Source of the DNA: an uncultured Stenotrophomonas sp.
GTDB taxonomy: Bacteria; Pseudomonadota; Gammaproteobacteria; Xanthomonadales; Xanthomonadaceae
DNA length: 64,000 bases
Direction: 5' to 3'
NCBI GenBank assembly: GCA_900078405.1
Contig: FLTS01000001.1
Span: 3,056,001 to 3,120,000 of the forward strand
Shown here: positions 28,533 through 37,745 of the stretch, piece after piece
How positions within the stretch are numbered: the stretch's first letter is position 1
How the letters are laid out: each line of letters starts with the position of its first letter
Position numbers and translations under genes: made by a program
The notes under the pieces: model-generated
Told to the model about the DNA's origin: nothing
The model's database searches: none
The model's input: the letters and a program-made list of their open reading frames with translations, nothing else

Positions 28533-29030
28533 TCAGTCCGGCGTGGTCATCTGCGCCAGACCGACGTCGGCCAGCCGCGTGATCAGCTTTTCCAGCACCT
28601 GCTCTTCCTCGTCGGTCAGCACCGACATCAGCTTGCGGGTGATCTCCATCACCATCGGCGCCACCGTCTCGTACACCTCGAACCCGGCCGCCGACAGCGC
28701 CAGCACCGAGCGACGGCGGTCGTCGCCGTGGGTTTCGCGCTTGATGAAGCCGCGCTCCAGCAGGCGCGCCACCGCGCGGCTGACCGCGACCTTGTCCATC
28801 GCCGTGCGGTCGGACACCTCGCTGGCCGACGAGCCCGGGTACAGCGCCAGGATGGTGATCACCCGCCATTCGGGAATCGACAGGCCGTAGCGCTCGCCGT
28901 ACAGCCGGGCGATGTTGCTGCTGACCCGGTTGGACAACACGCTGATGCGGTAGGGCAGGAACTGCTCGAGGTCGAGCAGCACGTGCGATGCGCGGAAGCT
29001 GGTGGACTTGCTGTATTCGGAAGAGCTCAT
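28533..29030 (-). CDS. MarR-family transcriptional regulator
   Basis: Winged-helix repressor of 165 residues with the MarR core: helix-turn-helix ASEVSDRTAMDKVAVSRAVARL and wing RETHGDDRRRSVLALSAAG. It is divergent from hppD-hmgA with a 130-base gap that holds a clean inverted repeat, so it most likely controls tyrosine catabolism, perhaps responding to a pathway intermediate such as 4-hydroxyphenylpyruvate or homogentisate. Effector is inferred, not visible. ATG at 29030 starts MSSSEYSKSTSF; the frame beyond lacks similarity. Confidence 0.88.
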   Translation of the reverse strand: MSSSEYSKSTSFRASHVLLDLEQFLPYRISVLSNRVSSNIARLYGERYGLSIPEWRVITILALYPGSSASEVSDRTAMDKVAVSRAVARLLERGFIKRETHGDDRRRSVLALSAAGFEVYETVAPMVMEITRKLMSVLTDEEEQVLEKLITRLADVGLAQMTTPD

Positions 29031-29052
29031 GTTGCACTGCACCTTGATGGTC

Positions 29053-29066
29053 GTTTCATGTGAAAC
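29053..29066. promoter_or_regulatory. Putative MarR operator ahead of hppD
   Basis: GTTTCA-TG-TGAAAC, perfect 6-base arms, 23 bases before the marR start and 95 bases before the hppD start. It is the only clear inverted repeat in the gap and is placed to regulate both directions. Confidence 0.55.
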
Positions 29067-29160
29067 TACAACTCTTGGTTCTGATCCGCATCGCGGACCC
29101 CCTTTGATCCCCTCGTCGCCGCCCCCCGGCGGTGGCGGCCCACGTTTCCGGAGGCCAGCC

Positions 29161-30276
29161 ATGAACATCCACGACCCCGCCGCATCCGGCACGCCCGACC
29201 CGGGCATGCAGGTCACCACCTTCGAGAACCCGATGGGCATCGACGGTTTCGAGTTCGTCGAGTTCGCCGCACCGGCCGGGCAGGCTGACCGGCTGCACGA
29301 CTACTTCCGGAACATGGGATTCACCGCCGTACTGCGACACCGGCAGCGTGCTATTACGGTATACCGCCAAGGCGGCGTCAACTTCCTCGTCAACGAGGAG
29401 CCGGATTCGTTCGCCGCCGCCTTCGCCGCCAAGCATGGTCCCTGTGCCTGCGGCTTCGCCATCCGCTTCCGCAAGCCCGCTGCCGAAGTGCTGGCCGCGG
29501 CGCTGGAAAACGGTGCAGAACAGCACGCCGAGCTGGCCGACACCCGCGCGGTACCGGCGCCGGTGATCAAGGGTATCGGTGATTGCATGCTGTACCTGGT
29601 GGATCGCTACGGCGCGGCCGGCAGCATCTACGACGCCGACTACGCGCCGATCGAGGGCGCCGAGCAGAACCCGGCCGGCTTCGGCCTGACCTTCATCGAC
29701 CACCTGACCCACAATCTGTATCTGGGCAACATGCAGCAGTGGTCGGACTATTACGAGCGGCTGTTCAACTTCCGCGAGATCCGCTACTTCGACATCAAGG
29801 GCGCCAAGACCGGGCTGGTGTCCAAGGCGATGACCGCGCCGGACGGCATCGTGCGCATCCCGCTCAACGAGTCCTCCGACCCGAAGAGCCAGATCAACGA
29901 ATACCTGGACGCCTACAATGGCGAGGGCATCCAGCACATCGCCTGCTTCACCGACAACATCTACGACACCGTCGAGGCCATGCGCGCGCGCGGTATCGAG
30001 TTCCTGGACACGCCGGATACCTATTTCGACGTGGTCGACCTGCGTATCCCCGACAACGGCGAGGACGTGCCGCGCCTGCGCCGGAACAAGATCCTGATCG
30101 ACGCCGACCCGGAGACCAAGCAGCGCAAGCTGCTGCAGATCTTCACCCAGAACTGCATCGGCCCGATCTTCTTCGAGATCATCCAGCGCAAGGGCAACGA
30201 AGGCTTCGGCGAAGGCAACTTCCAGGCGCTGTTCGAGAGCATCGAGCGCGACCAGATCAAGCGCGGCGTGCTGTAA
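29161..30276 (+). CDS. hppD: 4-hydroxyphenylpyruvate dioxygenase
   Basis: Non-haem iron enzyme turning 4-hydroxyphenylpyruvate into homogentisate in tyrosine breakdown; 371 residues. The iron ligands are visible: H181 (FIDHLTHNLYLG), H259 (GIQHIACFTDNIYD) and E339 (FFEIIQRKGNEGFGEGNF). GGAGG lies 6 bases before the ATG at 29161; the open frame continues upstream through the operator region and is not coding. hmgA follows after 69 bases and takes the product. Confidence 0.97.
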   Translation: MNIHDPAASGTPDPGMQVTTFENPMGIDGFEFVEFAAPAGQADRLHDYFRNMGFTAVLRHRQRAITVYRQGGVNFLVNEEPDSFAAAFAAKHGPCACGFAIRFRKPAAEVLAAALENGAEQHAELADTRAVPAPVIKGIGDCMLYLVDRYGAAGSIYDADYAPIEGAEQNPAGFGLTFIDHLTHNLYLGNMQQWSDYYERLFNFREIRYFDIKGAKTGLVSKAMTAPDGIVRIPLNESSDPKSQINEYLDAYNGEGIQHIACFTDNIYDTVEAMRARGIEFLDTPDTYFDVVDLRIPDNGEDVPRLRRNKILIDADPETKQRKLLQIFTQNCIGPIFFEIIQRKGNEGFGEGNFQALFESIERDQIKRGVL

Positions 30277-30292
30277 GGCACACTGCAAAAGC

Positions 30293-30313
30293 CCCTCTCC
30301 CATCGGGAGAGGG
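30293..30313. repeat. Hairpin CCCTCTCCC-ATC-GGGAGAGGG between hppD and hmgA
   Basis: Perfect 9-base stem with a 3-base loop, 17 bases after the hppD stop. It has no T tract on the plus strand, so it is more likely a spacer repeat or message-processing hairpin than a full terminator; hmgA must be transcribed through it if the two genes form an operon. Confidence 0.55.
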
Positions 30314-30345
30314 TTCCGCAAATCGCAAACACAGGCAGGTTGGCG

Positions 30346-31638
30346 ATGGTCAGTGACGGTTATCAATCCGGCTTCGGCAACGAGTTCGCCACCGAGGCGG
30401 TGCCCGGCACCTTGCCGGTGGGGCGCAATTCGCCGCAGCGCGTGGCCCACGGGCTGTATGCCGAGCAGCTGAGCGGCACCGCGTTCACCGCGCCGCGCGG
30501 GACCAACCGCCGCAGCTGGCTGTACCGCATCCGCCCGGCGGCGATGCACGGCGAGTTCGCGCCGTTCGCACAGCCGCACCTGCAGGGCGACTTCAGCCGC
30601 GGCGCGGTGTCGCCCAATCAACTGCGCTGGAACCCGCTGCCATTGCCGGCCACGCCCACCGACTTCATCGAGGGCCTGTTCACGATGGGCGGCAACGGTT
30701 CGCCCGAGGCGCACACCGGCGCGGGCATCCACCTGTACGCGGCCAACGCCGACATGCGCGGGCGCTGGTTCTACGATACCGATGGCGAACTGTTGATCGT
30801 GCCGCAACTGGGGCGACTGCGGCTGCGCACCGAGATGGGGGTGCTCGACGTCGAGCCGCAGCAGATCGCGGTGATCCCGCGCGGCGTGCGCTTTGCGGTC
30901 GAGCTGCCGGACGGACAGGCGCGCGGCTATGTTTGCGAGAATTTCGGCGCGCTGCTGAAGCTGCCGGACCTGGGCCCGATCGGCAGCAACGGCCTGGCCA
31001 ACCCGCGCGACTTCGAGACACCGGTGGCGGCGTTCGAGGACATCGAGGGCCAGTTCGAACTGATCGCCAAGTTCCAGGGGCGTTTGTGGCGTGCCGACAT
31101 CGGCCACTCGCCGCTGGACGTGGTCGGCTGGCACGGCAACTACGCGCCGTACCGCTACGACCTGCGCCGCTTCAACACCATCGGCTCGATCAGCCACGAC
31201 CACCCGGACCCGTCGATCTTCCTGGTACTGCATTCGCCCAGCGATACCGCCGGCACCAGCAACATGGACTTCGTGATCTTCCCGCCGCGTTGGCTGGTGG
31301 CGCAGGACACGTTCCGCCCGCCGTGGTTCCACCGCAACGTCGCCAGCGAGTTCATGGGCCTGATCCACGGTGCCTACGACGCCAAGGCCGAGGGTTTTGT
31401 GCCCGGTGGCTGCTCGATCCACAACAGCATGACCGGCCACGGCCCCGACGCGGCCACCTTCGACAAGGCCTCCAGCGCGGATCTGAGCAAACCGGACATC
31501 GTCACCGACACGATGGCCTTCATGTTCGAAACGCGCGGGGTTATCCGCCCGACCGAGCAGGCCATCGCCGCCGGCCACCGCCAGCGTGATTACCTGGCGT
31601 GCTGGAGCGGACTGCGCGCCAATTTCAGGCGCGGGTGA
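30346..31638 (+). CDS. hmgA: Homogentisate 1,2-dioxygenase
   Basis: Opens the homogentisate ring to maleylacetoacetate; 430 residues, normal for the family. Characteristic stretches: [20 protein letters not shown] at the start, [40 protein letters not shown] with the metal-ligand His and Glu, and [21 protein letters not shown] at 30346 with GCAGG upstream; a TTG two codons before is less likely. The later steps (maleylacetoacetate isomerase, fumarylacetoacetase) are not in the window. Confidence 0.97.
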   Translation: MVSDGYQSGFGNEFATEAVPGTLPVGRNSPQRVAHGLYAEQLSGTAFTAPRGTNRRSWLYRIRPAAMHGEFAPFAQPHLQGDFSRGAVSPNQLRWNPLPLPATPTDFIEGLFTMGGNGSPEAHTGAGIHLYAANADMRGRWFYDTDGELLIVPQLGRLRLRTEMGVLDVEPQQIAVIPRGVRFAVELPDGQARGYVCENFGALLKLPDLGPIGSNGLANPRDFETPVAAFEDIEGQFELIAKFQGRLWRADIGHSPLDVVGWHGNYAPYRYDLRRFNTIGSISHDHPDPSIFLVLHSPSDTAGTSNMDFVIFPPRWLVAQDTFRPPWFHRNVASEFMGLIHGAYDAKAEGFVPGGCSIHNSMTGHGPDAATFDKASSADLSKPDIVTDTMAFMFETRGVIRPTEQAIAAGHRQRDYLACWSGLRANFRRG

Positions 31639-31659
31639 CAGGCGCGGAACGGGCTGCGC

Positions 31660-32031
31660 TCAGTCTTCGGCGCGGCCTTCCGGCGGCGGCAGCTGCTCCG
31701 CGCGCGCGCTGTCGTCGCCCGGCACTTCCGGGCGGCTTTCCATCATCAGCGACAGCGCCGCCTTGGCCATCAGGTGCGCGCTGATCGGCGCGGTGATGAA
31801 CAGGAACACGGTGATCAGCAGCTCGCGCGGCTGCGGGTCCTCGCCGAGGAAGATGTGGTAGGCCACCGAGCAGGCCAGCACGCAGCCCACGCCCAGCGTG
31901 CTGGCCTTGGTCGGTGCGTGCAGGCGCTTGAAGAAGTCGGAGAAGCGCACCAGTCCCAGCGCGCCGACGACGATGAAGAAGCAGCCGAACAGCAGCAGCG
32001 CCGACAGCACGATTTGCAGGAAGGTGGTCAT
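31660..32031 (-). CDS. mrpG: Mrp cation/proton antiporter subunit G
   Basis: Subunit of 123 residues with three membrane helices (IVLSALLLFGCFFIVVGALG, GVGCVLACSVAYHIF, LLITVFLFITAPISAHLMAK) and the MnhG/PhaG motif FSDFFKRLHAPTKASTLG. A charged cytoplasmic tail of about 30 residues follows. The ATG overlaps the mrpF stop. Last gene of the Mrp operon. Confidence 0.9.
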   Translation of the reverse strand: MTTFLQIVLSALLLFGCFFIVVGALGLVRFSDFFKRLHAPTKASTLGVGCVLACSVAYHIFLGEDPQPRELLITVFLFITAPISAHLMAKAALSLMMESRPEVPGDDSARAEQLPPPEGRAED

Positions 32032-32312
32032 TCGACGATGTCCCGGCGCAGCACGAACTTGCTCAGCACCACGGTGCTGCAGAAGCCGAGCATGGCGATC
32101 ACCAGCGCCGCCTCGAAGTAGATGGCCGAGTCGATGTACATGCCGAACAGCATCAGCTCGGCGATGGCGGTGATCGAGAGGGTGTCCAGCGCGAGAATGC
32201 GGTCGGGTACGGTCGGGCCACGCAGCAGCCGCCACAATGCCAGCAGCATCGCCAGGCCGACCGCGTGCATGCATACCACCAGCGTGGTTGCGAAAATCAG
32301 GGAGCCATTCAC
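32028..32312 (-). CDS. mrpF: Mrp cation/proton antiporter subunit F
   Basis: Subunit of 94 residues with three helices and the MnhF motif GPTVPDRILALDTL, followed by GMYIDSAIYFEAALVIAMLG. The start is GTG at 32312, with GGAGAT ahead of it, overlapping the mrpE stop; the frame is open beyond but without similarity. Confidence 0.9.
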   Translation of the reverse strand: MNGSLIFATTLVVCMHAVGLAMLLALWRLLRGPTVPDRILALDTLSITAIAELMLFGMYIDSAIYFEAALVIAMLGFCSTVVLSKFVLRRDIVE

Positions 32313-32815
32313 GGGAATATCTCCATCAGCGGCGCCTCGTAGCGGGTCTTGATCTCGGCGATCAGCGCGTCGGCATCCTGCAGATGCAGCACGTGCACCA
32401 GCAGGTGGCGGCGGTCGTCGGACAGCGCCGCGGACACCGTGCCGGGGGTCAGCGTGATCAGGCTGGTCAGCGCGGCGATGCCGTGGATGTTGCCGATGTC
32501 CAGCGGCACCCAGATGAAGCCGGGGGTGAGCCTGCGCTCCTGCCCCAGCACCTGCGCGGCTACCCGGAAGTTGCACATCAGGATGTCCCACAGCATCACC
32601 CCCACCAGTCGCGGCAACGGCCGCAGCGTGCCGATGCGGGCGAACTCGCGGTCCAGCCGCGCCGCAAACAGCGGCACCACCACGCCCAGCAGCATGCCCA
32701 GCAGCAATTGGCCGAAAGTGAAGCTGTCGGACATCAGCAGCCAGAATGCGACCACCACCAGCGACAGGAAGGGCGCGGGCAGCAGCCGGCGCAGCAGGGG
32801 ACGACGCGTGCTCAT
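32309..32815 (-). CDS. mrpE: Mrp cation/proton antiporter subunit E
   Basis: Subunit of 168 residues: two N-terminal helices and a soluble C-terminal domain. Family motifs LWDILMCNFRVAAQVL, ALTSLITLTPGTVSAALSDD and HVLHLQDADALIAEIKTRYE are clear. ATG overlaps the mrpD stop. Confidence 0.9.
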   Translation of the reverse strand: MSTRRPLLRRLLPAPFLSLVVVAFWLLMSDSFTFGQLLLGMLLGVVVPLFAARLDREFARIGTLRPLPRLVGVMLWDILMCNFRVAAQVLGQERRLTPGFIWVPLDIGNIHGIAALTSLITLTPGTVSAALSDDRRHLLVHVLHLQDADALIAEIKTRYEAPLMEIFP

Positions 32816-34452
32816 GGCGCCCTCGATTGCGGCACGGTGCCGCGCACGTCGAGCAGGTAGTGCTGCGGCGACAGCAACTGCGCGGCGGTGGCGTCGGCCT
32901 GCCGCATCAGCGGTGCGGCAAACAGGCTCATCGCCACCGTGCAGGCCAGCAGCAGGGTGGTGGCGGCGGTCTCGAACGGCCGCGCCGGCACGTCGGGATC
33001 GGGCAGGGGCGGCGCGTCGTCATCGCCGGGCACGTGCCAGAACAGGCGGATACCGCTGCGCACCAGCGCGATGATCACCAGCAGGCCGCTGCCCAGCACC
33101 GCCGCCCATACCACGCCGATGTGCGCGTCCGGCACCGCCGCCAGCAGCGTCGCCTTGGCGAGGAAGCCGGCCAGCGGCGGCAGCCCGGCCATCGCTACCG
33201 CGCCGAGCAGGAACAGCAGCCCCGGCACGGTCTTGCCCGGCAGCGCCGCGGCCAACTCGTGGCCCTCGCGCTCGCCAGCGCGGAAGCGACGGCGGCGGAT
33301 CAGGTCGGCGACCAGGAACAGCGCGGCGGCGGTGAAGGTGCTGTGCGGCAGGTAGAACAGGCCAGCAGCCAGCGTGCCGGCGTTGCCCAGCGCGAAGGCG
33401 ATGAACAGGGTGGCCGCCGACACCACCACCAGGTAGGCCACCTGCACCCGCAGGCGGGTGGCGGCCAGCGCGCCCAGCGCGGCCACCAGCAGCGTTGCCA
33501 GCCCGGCCCACAGCAGCCAGTCGGCGCCGTAGCCGGCCAGCGCGCCGGCATCGCTGCCGAACCATTGCGTGCTTATCCGCAGCACTGCGTAGAGGCCGAC
33601 CTTGGTCATGATCACGAACAGCGCGGCCACGGCCGCCGGCGCGCGTGCGTAGGACTCCGGCAGCCACAGGTACAGCGGCAACAGCGCGGCCTTGGCGCAG
33701 AACACCACCATCAGCAGCCCCAGCGCGGTCTTGGCCAGCTTCAGGTGGGTGGGCGGCAGGGTGGCGATGCGCTGGCCGATCTCGGCCATGTTCAACGAGC
33801 CCAGCGTGGCGTAGAGCATGCCCAGCGCGATCAGGAACACGGTCGAGGCGCTGACGTTGAACACCACGTAATGCAGGCCGATGCGCAGGCGCAGGCCGCG
33901 GCCGCCGGACAGCAGCAGGCCGTAGGAGGCGCTCAGCAGCACCTCGAAGAACACGAACAGGTTGAAGATGTCGCCGGTCAGGAACGCGCCGTTGAGGCCG
34001 ACCAGCTGGAACTGGAACAGCGCGTGGAAGTGCGGTGCGCGCCGGTCCCAACCGGTGCAGGCATGCAGCAGGCAGGCCGCGGCACCATGCACGGCGTCGA
34101 GCGAATCGCGCTGCACCCGGACCGAATGCCGCGCCATTCGCTCGACGCCGTGCAGCGCCTGCAGCAGGCAGGCCGCGGCCAGCAGCAGGGTGGTGCCCAG
34201 CATCCAGCCGGCCAGGCGGTCGGCGACCAGTGCGATGCCCAGCCGCGCCGGCCAGTCGCCGAGCAGATAGACCAGCACCTCGCCCTGCAGCGTGCGCGCG
34301 AGCAGCTGCGATTCGACCAGCGCCAGCAGTGCCAGGCTGGCCCAGGCCACGCTGCGCTGCACCTTGGGCCCGTAGCGGCGGTGCTCGACGAACAGCGACA
34401 ACGCGGCGCCGAGCATCGGTACCAGGATCGGCAGGATCACCAGGTGGCTCAT
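32812..34452 (-). CDS. mrpD: Mrp cation/proton antiporter subunit D
   Basis: Proton-channel subunit of 546 residues related to complex I NuoM/N, with about 14 helices. Visible landmarks: NAVFLTGDIFNLFVFFEVLL-like segment (NGAFLTGDIFNLFVFFEVL, with the conserved Glu), AFCAKAALLPLYLWLPESYA-like segment (VVFCAKAALLPLYLWLPES, with the conserved Lys) and AGLPPLAGFLAKATLL. Overlaps mrpC and mrpE by four bases each. Confidence 0.93.
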   Translation of the reverse strand: MSHLVILPILVPMLGAALSLFVEHRRYGPKVQRSVAWASLALLALVESQLLARTLQGEVLVYLLGDWPARLGIALVADRLAGWMLGTTLLLAAACLLQALHGVERMARHSVRVQRDSLDAVHGAAACLLHACTGWDRRAPHFHALFQFQLVGLNGAFLTGDIFNLFVFFEVLLSASYGLLLSGGRGLRLRIGLHYVVFNVSASTVFLIALGMLYATLGSLNMAEIGQRIATLPPTHLKLAKTALGLLMVVFCAKAALLPLYLWLPESYARAPAAVAALFVIMTKVGLYAVLRISTQWFGSDAGALAGYGADWLLWAGLATLLVAALGALAATRLRVQVAYLVVVSAATLFIAFALGNAGTLAAGLFYLPHSTFTAAALFLVADLIRRRRFRAGEREGHELAAALPGKTVPGLLFLLGAVAMAGLPPLAGFLAKATLLAAVPDAHIGVVWAAVLGSGLLVIIALVRSGIRLFWHVPGDDDAPPLPDPDVPARPFETAATTLLLACTVAMSLFAAPLMRQADATAAQLLSPQHYLLDVRGTVPQSRAP

Positions 34453-34820
34453 GCGCCGCTCCCATCACCGCGCCGGCCTTCGTCCGGCTCGTGCGCATCG
34501 ACGTGGTCGCTGTGGTTGTCGCTGCGGCTGCGCATGGCCAGCACGATGCTGATCGCGGTCATGGCGAAGGCGATCACGATGGCGGTCAATACCAGCGCCT
34601 GCGGCAGCGGGTCGGTCTGGTGCGCGAGGTCGGCGGGGATGCCGTCGCGCAGTACCGGCGCCTTGCCGCTGACCAGCCGCCCGCCGGCGAAGATCAGCAG
34701 GTTGGTGGCGTAGGACAGGAAGGTCATGCCGAGGATCACGTCGAAGCTGCGCGCACGCAGCGTCAGGTAGATGCCGATGGCGGTGAGCACGCCGATCGCG
34801 CTTGCCAGCGCCAGTTCCAT
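34449..34820 (-). CDS. mrpC: Mrp cation/proton antiporter subunit C
   Basis: NuoK-like subunit of 123 residues with three helices (ASAIGVLTAIGIYLTLRARS, GMTFLSYATNLLIFAGG, QALVLTAIVIAFAMTAISIV). LPQALVLTAIVI is the MnhC signature. The tail is acidic/His-rich (SDNHSDHVDAHEPDEGRR). ATG overlaps the stop of the fused A-B gene. Confidence 0.92.
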   Translation of the reverse strand: MELALASAIGVLTAIGIYLTLRARSFDVILGMTFLSYATNLLIFAGGRLVSGKAPVLRDGIPADLAHQTDPLPQALVLTAIVIAFAMTAISIVLAMRSRSDNHSDHVDAHEPDEGRRGDGSGA

Positions 34821-37648
34821 CAGTGCATCTCCCCGGTGCGGGCCGAGCGGCGTTGCAGGTCGATCTCGCCGTGGCGCGCGTTGCGCGTGCGCGAGGGCTT
34901 GATGGTGCCCATCATCGACAGGATCAGCATCACCCCGCCGAACACCACCAGGTAGACGCCGGTGTCGAAGCCCATCGCGCTGGCCAGCTCCAGCTCGCCG
35001 ACCAGCGGCAGCTCCAGCACGAGGTGGCCGCTGGTCAGGAACGGCACGCCGAACAGCAGCGAGGCCGCGCCGGACAGCAGCGCCACCAGCAGGCCGGTGC
35101 CGATGCAGCGGATGTAATCGAAGCCGAAGCGCGATTCCACCGACGCAGTGCCCTGGATCACGTACTGGATCAGCAGCGGCACCGCCAGCACCAGCCCGGC
35201 GATGAAGCCGCCGCCGGGCGCGTTGTGGCCGCGCAGGAACAGGAAGATCGACACAGTAAGAGTGAGCGGGAACATGATCTGCGCCAGGTCGGCCGGCACC
35301 GGCAGCTTGATCGGCGGGCCGGGCATGATCTGCTCCGGCGCCATCCGCGAGCGCCGCAGCAGCGCGTGCACCACCAGCGCGGCGATGCCGAACACGGTGA
35401 TCTCGCCGAAGGTGTCGAAGCCGCGGAAGTCCACCAGGATCACGTTGACCACGTTGTGGCCGTAGGCCTCGGGCAGCGAGCGGCGCAGCATCTCGCCGGC
35501 CACGGTGTCCGGCGGCAGCGTCATCATCGTGTAGGCCAGCGCCGCCAGCCCGGTGCCGGCGACGATGGCGATCAGCGCGTCGCGGCGCTTGCGCCAGCGG
35601 CCGTGCTCGGGCGGCGACTGCGCGGGCAGGTAGTTCATGCCCAGCAGCATCAGCGCCAGCGTCACCATTTCCACCATCAGCTGGGTCAGCGCCAGGTCCG
35701 GCGCCGACAGGAACACGAAGGTCAGCGCCACCATCAGCCCGGTGCCGCCGACCACGATCACTGCCAGCAGGCGCTGCCGGTACAGGAACAGGCCGCCGAG
35801 CGCGCAGGCCAGCATCACCAGCCACAGCGCCCAGCCCAGCAGCGGCATTGGTTGCGGCGATGGCCACGCCGGCCATGCGGGGGCAGCCAGGTGGGGCGCG
35901 GCGGCAGCGGCCATCGCCACCAGTACCAGCGCCAGCAGCATCCGCTGCAGGCCGCCGTTGGTCAGCGCGTGGGTGCAGCGCTGGGCGAGGCCGAACAGGG
36001 CGTCCATGCCGCGCTGGAAAGCCTGCTTGCCGAGCGGGTGGTTGCGCGCGGCGTACAGATCGGTGAGCCGGCGCAGGCCGAAATACAGTGCGATGCCGCC
36101 GGCCACGCCGACCGCGCTCATCGCCAGCGGCAGGTTGAAGCCATGCCAGATCGACAGGCTGTAATCGGGCAGGGCCGGGCCGAGGATCGCCTGCGCGCCG
36201 GCCCGCAGCACCGGCGCCACGGTCAGCGCCGGCACGATGCCGACCGCAAGGCAGATCAGCACCAGGATCTCCACCGGCAGCTTCATCCAGCGCGGCGGTT
36301 CGTGCGGCGCCACGTCGATGTCCAGCGGGCCCTTGCCGAAGAAGGTGTCGTGCACGAAGCGCAGGCTGTAGGCCACGCCGAGAATGCCGGCCAGCAGCGC
36401 GGTGCCGCTGACCGCTGCGCGCATCCACTGCGGGCCGCCGGTGGCCAGCGCCTCGGCGAACAGCATTTCCTTGGACAAAAAGCCGTTGAGCAGCGGGATG
36501 CCGGCCATCGCCAGCGAGGCGACGATCGCCAGCGCGCTGGTGAACGGCATCAGCCGGCGCAGGCCGCCGAGCCGGCGCATGTCGCGGGTGCCGGTCTCGT
36601 GGTCGATGATGCCGGCGGCCATGAACAGCGAGGCCTTGAAGGTGGCGTGGTTGAGGATGTGGAACACGCCGGCGACCACCGCCATCGGCGTGGACAGGCC
36701 GAACAGCAGGGTGATCAGGCCCAGGTGGGAGATCGTCGAGTACGCCAGCAGGCCCTTGAGGTCGTGCTGGAAGATCGCGTTCCACGCGCCGACCAGCAGG
36801 GTGACCGCGCCGATGCCGCTGACCACGTAGAAGAACAGCTCGCTGCCGGCCAGCGCCGGGTGCAGCCGTGCCAGCAGGAACACGCCGGCCTTCACCATCG
36901 TCGCCGAATGCAGGTAGGCCGACACCGGGGTCGGCGCGGCCATCGCGTGCGGCAGCCAGAAGTGGAACGGGAACTGCGCGCTCTTGGTGAAGATGCCGGC
37001 CAGCACCAGCAGCAGCACCCACGGGTACAGCCGGTGGCCACGGATCAGCTCGCCCGAGGCCAGCACCGCGTCCAGGTCGAAGCTGCCGACGATGCGCCCG
37101 ATCAGCAACACGCCAGCCAGCAGCGCCAGCCCGCCGGCGGCGGTGATGACCAGCGCCATGCGCGCGCCTTCGCGCGCGTCCCTGCGGTGCGACCAGAAGC
37201 CGATCAGCAGGAACGAGCTGATGCTGGTCAGCTCCCAGAACACCACCAGCAGCAACAGGTTGCCGGACAGCACCATGCCCAGCATCGAGCCCATGAACAG
37301 CAGCAGAAACGAGAAAAAACGGGGCACGGGGTCTTCGGGCGACATGTAGTAGCGTGCGTACAGCACCACCAGCGCGCCGATGCCCAGCACCAGCCCGGCG
37401 AACAGCCATGCCAATCCGTCCAGGCGCAGGCTGAAGTCCAGCCCGATCTGCGGCAGCCACGGCCAGCCGGCGCGCGGCACCGCGCCGTCGAGCACGGCCG
37501 GGGTCATGGCGCCCAGCAGCACCAGCCCCAACAGGGGGGCCAGCGCGGCCAGCCATGCGCCGGCGCTACGCGACAGGCGGCCGTGCAGGGCGATCAGCGC
37601 GGCCGTCAGGAACGGCAGCGCGAGCAGCAGGGGGAGAACGGATGTCAT
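34820..37648 (-). CDS. mrpA: Mrp cation/proton antiporter fused subunits A and B
   Basis: Largest subunit, 942 residues. Residues to about 500 form a NuoL-like proton channel (VVFWELTSISSFLLIGFWSH, FPFHFWLPHAMAAPTPVSAY, KGLLAYSTISHLGLI). An MrpA-specific C-terminal part follows (LTFVFLSAPDLALTQLMVEM), then an MrpB-like segment (PLTLTVSIFLFLRGHNAPGG, GTGLLVALLSGAASLLFG). No separate mrpB exists, so A and B are one chain, as in the PhaAB type of rhizobia and pseudomonads. With C-G this forms the Na+ or K+/H+ antiporter for pH and salt tolerance. First gene of the operon. Confidence 0.95.
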   Translation of the reverse strand: MTSVLPLLLALPFLTAALIALHGRLSRSAGAWLAALAPLLGLVLLGAMTPAVLDGAVPRAGWPWLPQIGLDFSLRLDGLAWLFAGLVLGIGALVVLYARYYMSPEDPVPRFFSFLLLFMGSMLGMVLSGNLLLLVVFWELTSISSFLLIGFWSHRRDAREGARMALVITAAGGLALLAGVLLIGRIVGSFDLDAVLASGELIRGHRLYPWVLLLVLAGIFTKSAQFPFHFWLPHAMAAPTPVSAYLHSATMVKAGVFLLARLHPALAGSELFFYVVSGIGAVTLLVGAWNAIFQHDLKGLLAYSTISHLGLITLLFGLSTPMAVVAGVFHILNHATFKASLFMAAGIIDHETGTRDMRRLGGLRRLMPFTSALAIVASLAMAGIPLLNGFLSKEMLFAEALATGGPQWMRAAVSGTALLAGILGVAYSLRFVHDTFFGKGPLDIDVAPHEPPRWMKLPVEILVLICLAVGIVPALTVAPVLRAGAQAILGPALPDYSLSIWHGFNLPLAMSAVGVAGGIALYFGLRRLTDLYAARNHPLGKQAFQRGMDALFGLAQRCTHALTNGGLQRMLLALVLVAMAAAAAPHLAAPAWPAWPSPQPMPLLGWALWLVMLACALGGLFLYRQRLLAVIVVGGTGLMVALTFVFLSAPDLALTQLMVEMVTLALMLLGMNYLPAQSPPEHGRWRKRRDALIAIVAGTGLAALAYTMMTLPPDTVAGEMLRRSLPEAYGHNVVNVILVDFRGFDTFGEITVFGIAALVVHALLRRSRMAPEQIMPGPPIKLPVPADLAQIMFPLTLTVSIFLFLRGHNAPGGGFIAGLVLAVPLLIQYVIQGTASVESRFGFDYIRCIGTGLLVALLSGAASLLFGVPFLTSGHLVLELPLVGELELASAMGFDTGVYLVVFGGVMLILSMMGTIKPSRTRNARHGEIDLQRRSARTGEMH

Positions 37649-37745
37649 GCAGGGAATGCGGGATTCGCGAGCAGGCCCCGGAGTCTAGCAGGCGCCTTTT
37701 TCCCGCCGGAACCCGTGCATGAACGTGCCGTTCGGGTTCGGGGCA

